From: Zantedeschia hybrid cultivar
Taxonomy: Eukaryota; Streptophyta; Magnoliopsida; Alismatales; Araceae
Assembly: GCA_030544215.1 (NCBI GenBank)
Contig: JARZZO010000004.1
Coordinates: forward strand, 39,917,980 to 39,981,979
Length of the DNA stretch: 64,000 bases
Reading direction: 5' to 3'
Shown piece after piece: positions 57,954 to 64,000 of the stretch. The position numbers were made by a program, and so were the translations under genes. Positions within the stretch are counted from its first letter, which is position 1. Each line of letters opens with the position of its first letter. Below the pieces are notes generated by a model. That model saw only the letters and a list, made by a program, of their open reading frames with translations, was not told where the DNA came from and made no database searches.

Positions 57954-59342
57954 GGTTACTTGTTGGTGGCTGTGAGGCTTTCCTTGCCTTGGTAGTTGTA
58001 GCTGGTGTTAGTAGTGGCTCCAGTCCTTAGGAGGTGCATGTAGTATGTGACTTTGTTGATGTGTTTCCTGAGGAGTTGCCTGGCCTTCCACCTCAGCAGG
58101 AGGTTGAGTTCACCATTGAGCTTGCACGAGGTACGACACCCTTGTCTAAGGCCCTGTATCGGATGGCTGCGGCCGAACTCACTGAGTTGAAGGCGCAGTT
58201 GCAGCAACTGCTGGATAAGGGTTTTATCTGTCCCAGTACTTCTCCATGGAGTGCTCCTGTTCTGTTTGTTAGGAATAAGGATGGTTCTCTGAGGTTGTGC
58301 ATTGATTATAGACAGCTGAACCATGTAACAGTAAAGAATAAGTACCCACTTCCGAGTATCGATGATCTGATGGATCAGTTGCAGTCTGCCAAGGTATTCT
58401 CGAAGATAGACTTAAGGTCTGGGTATTACCAGATGAGAATCCGTGAGGTTGATGTGAGTAAGACGGCTTTTAGGACTCAGTACGGACATTATGAGTTTTT
58501 GGTTATGCCTTTCTGCTTGACGAATGCCCTAGCGGCTTTTATGGATTTGATGAACTGGGTCTTCAGGGCCTACCTGGATCAGTTTGTAGTGGTGTTTGTA
58601 GATGATATTTTGGTATATTCTTCTTCTGAGGAAGAGCATGCCACGCATCTTCAGGTGGTGTTGCAGGTTCTGAGAGAGCACCAACTTTATGCCAAGTTTA
58701 GCAAGTGTGAATTCTGGCTAGATAAGGTGCACTTCCTAAGGCATGTTATTTATGGAGATGGCATTGCAGTGGATCTAGCCAAGATTGAGGCAGTGATGGA
58801 CTGGGGCAGACCGACGATAGTAACTGAGATCAGGAGCTTCCTGGGGTTAGCAGGGTATTACAGACGGTTTGTTCAGGATTTTTCTTCAATAGCAACCCCC
58901 ATGTCAAGGTTGACTCGTAAGGGAGTTCGTTTTGGGTGGACCGAGGAGTGTGAACGGAGCTTCACTGAGTTGAAGACTCGTCTCACTTCGGCTCCAATTC
59001 TAGTGCTTCCATCTAGTTCTGGTGGATTCGTGGTTTACTCTGATGCATCTCGTAGAGGTTTGGGTGTGGTTGTGGCCTATGCTTCTAGGTAGCTAAAGAA
59101 GCATGAGGAGAACTACCCCACTCATGACTTAGAGTTGGCGGCTGTAGTATTTGCACTGAAGATCTGGCGGCACTATTTATATGGAGAGAAGTTTCAGGTT
59201 TTTACTGGTCACAAGAACCTGCAGTATGTATTCACTCAGAGGGATCTAAACTTGAGGCAACATAGGTGGATGGACTTTATCAAGGATTATGATCTCAACC
59301 TCTCTTATCATCCGAGCAAGCGAACGTGGTGGCAGACGCCTT
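57954..59342 (+). pseudogene. pol: Tekay B reverse transcriptase and RNase H
   Basis: Resumes after Tekay C. RT is open at 58034-59092 (352 codons) with FVRNKDGSLRLCIDYRQLN, MPFCLTNALAAFMD and the intact FVDDILVYS. RNase H starts VVYSDASRRGLG but lacks about eight residues present in A and C (AVLMQHGR region), then a stop at 59090-59092. It continues as LELAAVVFALKIWRHYLYG and shifts frame near 59315, so the ADALSR block is out of frame. Not functional. Confidence 0.88.
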
Positions 59343-60884
59343 GAGTCGAAAGACAGCGTATCACATCTTATGATTCAGGAATGGAGGTTATATGAACAGG
59401 TTGTGGAATCTTACTTTAGGATTCCTCGAGAGGCTGATAGAACCGTGTTGGCCAGCTTGACTGTGAGGCCAGTAGTGTACCATGCAGTGATCGAGGCTCA
59501 AAGGACGGATGCAGAGCTACTGCAGACTCTCCAGATATCAGAGGTGAAGTTGTGGGATGACGGCACGGTCCGATTTAAAGGTAGACTCTATGTTCCAGCT
59601 GAGGAAGAGGTGTGCAAGAGTGTCCTAGATGAGGCGCACCATTCTAGATATGCAGTGCATCCTGGAATGACTAAGATGTATCATTGTTTAAGGAGGCACT
59701 TTTGGTGGCCTGGTATGAAGAAGGACGTGGTTAATTATGTGGCAAGGTGCCTGACTTGTTAGCAGGTTAAGGCAGAGTACCAAAGACCAGGAGGGTTGTT
59801 GCAACCGTTACCGATCCCAGAGTGGAAATGGGAACATGTGACTATGGACTTTGTGATGGGATTACCTGTGTCACTTGGCAGAAAAGACGCGATCTGGGTC
59901 ATTGTTGATCGATTGACCAAGTCGGCGCACTTTCTAGCTATTAGGAAGGACTGGTCAGTCGGTAAGTTGGCTAGGTTGTTTGTGGACCGGATCATCTCTC
60001 TATATGGGGTGCTCTTGTCCATCGTGTCAAATTGGGATCCAAGATTTACTTCTAGGTTCTAGAGGAGTTTTCAGAAGGCCTTGGGTATACAGTTAGCCTT
60101 CAACTCGGCTTACTATCCCGAGACTGATGGGCAATCAGAGAGGACCATTCAGACATTGGAAGATATGCTCAGGGCATGTTACCTAGATTGGGGAGCTTCT
60201 TGGGAATAGCATTTGTCTACAGTGGAGTTTGCTTACAACAACTGTTATCATTCCAGTATCGGCATGGCGCTGTATGAAGCTTTGTACGGGCGGCCGTGTC
60301 GATCTCCTGTGAATTGGTCTGAGATTGGCGAGAGGCAGATAGCAAGGCTAGAGTTGGTACAGCAGTGTGCTGAGGTTGCCAGAGTGGTGCAGCGGAGGTT
60401 GACTATAGCTCAGAGCAGGCAGAAGAGTTATACAGATATTTGTAGGAGACCGTTTGAGTTCGAGGTTGGGGACCACGTGTTTCTCTGAGTCTCACCCTCC
60501 AAGGGTGTGATGAGATTCAAGAAACGAGGAAAGCTGAGTCCACGATATATTGGGCCATTTCCCATTCTTGCTCGAATTGGGGAAACGGCGTATCAGCTAG
60601 CCTTGCCCCCCAGTCTCACAGGAGTTCACGACGTGTTCCATGTTTCTTTGCTAAGGAAGTATGTTCAGGATCCGCCTCATGTCTTGGACTTTTCGGAATT
60701 GGAAGTCGCTGAGGACTTGTCCTTTCCGGAATTTCCAATGCGTATTGAGGATCGCAGAGAACAGGTCCTTCGAAACAAGGTTGTTCCTCTGGTTAAGGTA
60801 ATTTGGCAGCATCGCACCGGAGGTGAGGGTACCTAGGAATAAGAGGATGAGATGCGAGAACAGTTTCCCTACCTTTTCTTGTAA
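59343..60884 (+). pseudogene. pol: Tekay B integrase and chromodomain
   Basis: Integrase N-terminal HHCC region at 59630-59760 (DEAHHSRYAVHPG and CLTC), stop at 59760-59762. First catalytic aspartate in TMDFVMGLP. The second is replaced: SNWDPRF instead of SDRDPRF. Glutamate in DGQSERT is present. Further stops lie at 60060-60062, 60207-60209 and 60486-60488. GPF and the chromodomain (QVLRNKVVPLVKVIWQ, damaged ATWE) end at PYLFL with TAA at 60882-60884. Inactive. Confidence 0.88.
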
Positions 60885-60964
60885 GTTCTCTTGTGAGCAT
60901 GTACCGATCTCATTATTTTTATAGCAGCAATTTCGAGGACGAAATTCTTTTAAGGGGGGGAGAA
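60885..60964 (+). promoter_or_regulatory. 3' untranslated stretch and polypurine tract of Tekay B
   Basis: 80 bases after the chromodomain stop, including TTTCGAGGACGAAATTC and the purine tract TTTTAAGGGGGGGAGAA at 60948-60964, next to the 3' LTR. Confidence 0.85.
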
Positions 60965-63065
60965 TGTAAGGACTGAAGTTTCGGATCCAGTTATCGGGTC
61001 GATTTCGGTGTCGGATCCCTTGGTTTGGGCCCTTGTGGGGCTGAGGCATGGGTTCCAAGTTCGACGCGGTTCAAACGACATCGGATTAGGAGGACGCTTT
61101 TTAGAATGTGCCACGTGGACCGATTTTGGGCCACGAGAGTACAGCCCCGGCCTTATTGTATAAATGGCGTCTTGCATAGTCGACGCCATTCAGAGATTTG
61201 TCAGTGTATGACCTTGTCGAGTCGTCTGATTGACGTCGGTCGTGGACGACGCAATTTGGCGTAGTTTCAGTTGACGCTCCGAAGCTCTCCTTCCTTTCCC
61301 TCATTCTCTCCATTCCTCTCTCTCTCCTCCCCCTCCTCTCCAAACGCTCCGCCCCCTTCCCCTTCCCCTTCTCCTTCCCTTCCTCTCCCCATTCCTTCTC
61401 TTCCTCCACTCCATCAACCTCCTAACCCTCACCACTACCACCACCATCTCCTTCGCGACACCTTGCTCTCCGGACAGCGGCCAACGTCCTGGTGGAGTGA
61501 CGGCATCCACGGCGGTACCGGCGGCGGCTTGTGGCGTGGCGGTTCGATGGCTAGGAGTTCATGTAACTGGTAGGGTGATGATCCTTGCGGTGTTTTGTTT
61601 AAAACAACGATTTTCCTGCTTTGAAAGCATGCAATATGTGTGGATGCTTCTAGGGTAAAAAGCATGCAACATGTTCTAAGAGGTTCTTTATAAAATGATT
61701 AGGCTTCTCCCCTACCTTCTCCATTTTTTGTGTTTTGTGCGATTTGGGGGAGAAATCCCACTTTGTGACTCGGGGGAGGCCAGAGGGGGGGAACCTGTCT
61801 GCAAGTGCTAAATGGCGTTTGGGGACAGCGACGCCATTTGAAATGGCAGCTGCCACTCGAGACGCGATTTAACCTAGCTTGTTTCGAGGCCAGATCAGCT
61901 GTCTCTGTATTGAATAGCGTCTGGGGACAGCGACGCCATTTTAAATGGTGTCTGCTAGGGGCGACGCGAATTAGGTCATCTTCCGAGGCCAGTTTCCGTG
62001 TGAACCAATTTAAGAGTCTTGAATGACGTCGGCCACAGGCGACGCGATTCAAGACAAAACCTCATTAATTCATGCAATTAACATGTCTTTACATTGTTAG
62101 ATAGTTTGGTTAAGTGCATGCTTGAAAACGTACTTCGAAGGCGAGGATTTCTACGAGATCGGATCGCATTGTGCTGTGTTTTGTGCGATCGTGGACCTAG
62201 AGTGACAGTTGTTAGTGCTGAGGCAACCTATGTCGGTGTGGGAGTGACACGGCGCCGGTGTGGGAGTGGTGGGGTGACGCCTAGAGAGAGGGTCACCTGG
62301 TGTACCCTGGGGTATAGCTAGTACCAATGTAGGAGTAGTACATTCGAAGTGTCACTCGTGCTGGGGGAAGCAGAACCACCTAGAGCTAGACAGGCCAGAG
62401 TAGCTAGCACGCTATCCGAGGAGTTGCTGTTTGGTCCTAGCAGGTCAGTGTTTTCCACATTCAGCTGCGTGGTTTGTGTGTTTAGCTGAGACGCAGGTTG
62501 TAGACTTCGTGGTGGAGTGATTTCAGAATTGTGCATGTTGTATTTACAAATGCATGTGTTTTATATCAGAATTTGAGAATCTTTGGGAGTTGTGTTTACT
62601 GCTTTATTTATTTAAATAGCCTATATTTGTGTTGTTACACTTGTGGGTGTGTGAGTGGGTGGTAGGGATCGAAGGATCCCTACTGAGTCTATTTCGATGA
62701 GACTCACCCATGTGGTTTTCAGGTGAGGGTTCCAAGCAGGCATAGCGTGGAGGGTGTTGTCTTAGGTTGCGCGCCAACAGTCACTGTTCCGGAGTATGCC
62801 CTGAGGTAGTTGTTATTTTTCTTTCCGGCCTGTACGCTTAATTATTTCTTTTCAGTTGGAATATGTAATTATTTGCTGAGTCAAGTCGAATTGTAATAAT
62901 TTTTAATTCCTGCACTTCCTTTACAATTCGATATGGTGTGGGATATTTAGCTTAATTATCATTTATTTCCCAAATTTACCAAGATCCTGGTTTGACTCCA
63001 AATTTCAATGATTCGGTACCTATTTAGTAATCGAATCCCTAATTATAGGGTGGCGGGTCATTACA
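60965..63065 (+). mobile_element. 3' LTR of Tekay B
   Basis: 2101 bp, TGTAAGGACTG to GGTCATTACA, partner of 43401-45523. Eight cassettes at 61071-62052, and stem-loops around 62230-62340, including TGTC/GACA around GGTGTGGGAGT at 62231-62249. Followed by TATGT (63066-63070), the right target copy. Confidence 0.88.
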
Positions 63066-63570
63066 TATGTGCTTATTGATAACACAGCATTGTTCTCCTA
63101 TCATCTGAATGTATCACCATTCCTTAAGCCTTTCAGCTTGCTTTTTCTGTTACAAATAACATAGCTGAGTATGAGGCTCTCTTTGCTAGCCTCGAGGCCG
63201 CTCATCACCATGGTGCCACCAAACTGCGAATCATAGGTGATAGTCATTTGATTCTTCACCAAGTGCTAACTAAATCCCGCACTCTTGATCCTAAGCTCAA
63301 GCCATATCAAGAACTCACTTATGCTTATGCCAAACTTTTCACCAAATTGATCTTCATCCATATTCCTCGTAATCAGAATATCCTAGATGACGCTCTAGCT
63401 TTTCTCGCATCTTCTCTGGATTTCCCAATCAGCAGACATTTTGAATCGATCATTATCCATAGGCATTTCTCTCCTATTGTAGAGGACCTTTCCTTTCTTA
63501 AGATTAAGGAGAAACTACTGAAGAAGGTTCGGGATGGAGATATTGTGGAGAAGAGATAAATTATGTTGTT
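63066..63570 (+). pseudogene. pol: Tat copy 2: RT-to-second-RNase H deletion junction and archaeal-type RNase H
   Basis: GTGCTTATTGATAACACAGC continues the RT block seen at copy 1 6236-6257, then jumps at about 63087 to sequence matching copy 1 near 7397. About 1.14 kb (rest of RT and all of the first RNase H) is missing. The second RNase H follows: AEYEALFASLEAAHHHG, RIIGDSHLILHQVL and the PRNQNILDDALAFLASSL block. A stop occurs at 63557-63559. Confidence 0.8.
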
Positions 63571-64000
63571 AGAATTACAAGAAGAATTGGAAGATGAGAA
63601 GAAACCATGGTATTATAAAATTACCAAGTGTTGTGAAGATTAGTCTTACCCTGATGAGGTCACCGTTGAGGAGAAAAGCGCTATTAGGAATTGCTCAAAG
63701 GTACACCCTAGTTGGAGGAGAGCTATACAGACATAGATTTGATGGTGTTCTTATAAGATGTTTGGATGAAGATGAGCTTCGGAAGATCATGGAAAGAGCT
63801 CATGCTGGAGTTTGTGGTGGCCATGTCAATGGACAGATGTTATCAATGAAAATCTTTAGACAATGATACTATTGGCCAACATAGAAGAAGATTATGTAGG
63901 GTATGTTCGTAGGTGTGCTAAGTGTCAACTTCATGTCGACAAAATTCATTCCTCTGCATCTTCACTCCATCCTTTATCCTCCCCATGGTCTTTCTCTATG
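63571..64000 (+). pseudogene. pol: Tat copy 2 integrase, N-terminal part, cut by window end
   Basis: Continues RYTLVGGELYRHRFDGVLIRCLDED, AHAGVCGGHVNGQMLSMK and, after a stop at 63864-63866, RRCAKCQLHVD. Matches copy 1 from 7880 to 8312. The catalytic core lies outside the window. Confidence 0.8.

Larger units (their letters stand above)
43401..63065 (+). mobile_element. Tekay B: older chromovirus element split by two later insertions
   Basis: LTRs 43401-45523 and 60965-63065 frame a gag-pol in the plus direction. Flanks GATGT (43396-43400) and TATGT (63066-63070) are a 5-bp duplication with one change. Removing the solo Tat LTR (46793-48079) and Tekay C (48530-57953) leaves about 8.95 kb. 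The LTRs differ in length (2123 and 2101 bp) and sequence much more than those of A and C, and gag-pol has many stops, so B is clearly older. It is a separate subfamily from A and C. Confidence 0.9.
35889..64000 (+). mobile_element. Tat copy 2, interrupted by Tekay B, right end outside window
   Basis: 5' LTR 35889-37141, leader, gag, protease, G-patch and the start of RT run to 43400. After the 43401-63065 insert, pol resumes at 63066 in the same region of RT, then jumps over a deletion to the second RNase H and integrase and leaves the window. It is homologous to Tat copy 1 throughout. The 3' LTR and the second copy of its target duplication (candidate TGCAC, 35884-35888) lie outside. Confidence 0.85.

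Overview
This window is repeat-dense nuclear DNA from a flowering plant, most likely one with a large genome. I found no host protein-coding gene, rRNA, tRNA or CRISPR array. Almost everything is nested retrotransposon sequence: Ty3/gypsy elements of the Tat lineage (recognised by a second, archaeal-type RNase H between the pol RNase H and integrase), Ty3/gypsy chromoviruses of the Tekay/Del type (integrase followed by a chromodomain, initiator-Met tRNA primer site), Ty1/copia-like LTRs, and one hAT DNA transposon remnant. The species cannot be named from the sequence.

Layout. 1-12878: Tat copy 1, plus strand, cut by the window edge on its left, with leader, decayed gag-pol, long 3' untranslated region and 3' LTR. 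12879-17151: 3' end of another Tat element (Tat copy 3), its LTR interrupted by a 1.6 kb LTR-like repeat (W). 17152-19310: 3' end of a copia-like element. 19318-21249: two more copies of the W family, one (Y) inserted into the other (X). 21391-30803: Tekay A, minus strand, young and nearly complete, flanked by AAAAT duplications. 31567-35888: left part of a hAT transposon carrying a solo Tat LTR (32763-34055, GTTTC duplication). 35889-64000: Tat copy 2, plus strand, split at 43401-63065 by an older plus-strand Tekay (B). B is itself split by a minus-strand solo Tat LTR (46793-48079, ATCAC duplication) and by a young minus-strand Tekay (C, 48530-57953, GGTTA duplication). The nesting is hAT, then Tat 2, then Tekay B, then Tekay C or the solo LTR.

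State of the genes. No autonomous element is demonstrably intact. Tekay C is one in-frame stop away from an uninterrupted reading frame of about 1500 codons, and Tekay A has three stops. Their LTR pairs differ by roughly 1 percent by my hand count. Tekay B and all Tat copies are heavily decayed.

The most interesting signal is a palindromic cassette with fixed geometry: a 12-bp arm (near YTRAANNRCGTC), a 10-bp spacer of variable sequence, and the inverted 12-bp arm. I can place almost 90 copies in LTRs and leaders of both the Tat and Tekay lineages, and none in the copia-like or hAT sequences. In Tat LTRs the array sits about 140 bp upstream of the TATA-like box. Neighbouring cassettes often overlap by 3-4 bp, giving a 30-31 bp phase. 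This looks like an array of binding sites for a dimeric factor shared by two retrotransposon lineages. A second signal is a run of stem-loops in the Tekay LTR with a conserved loop and changing but complementary stems.
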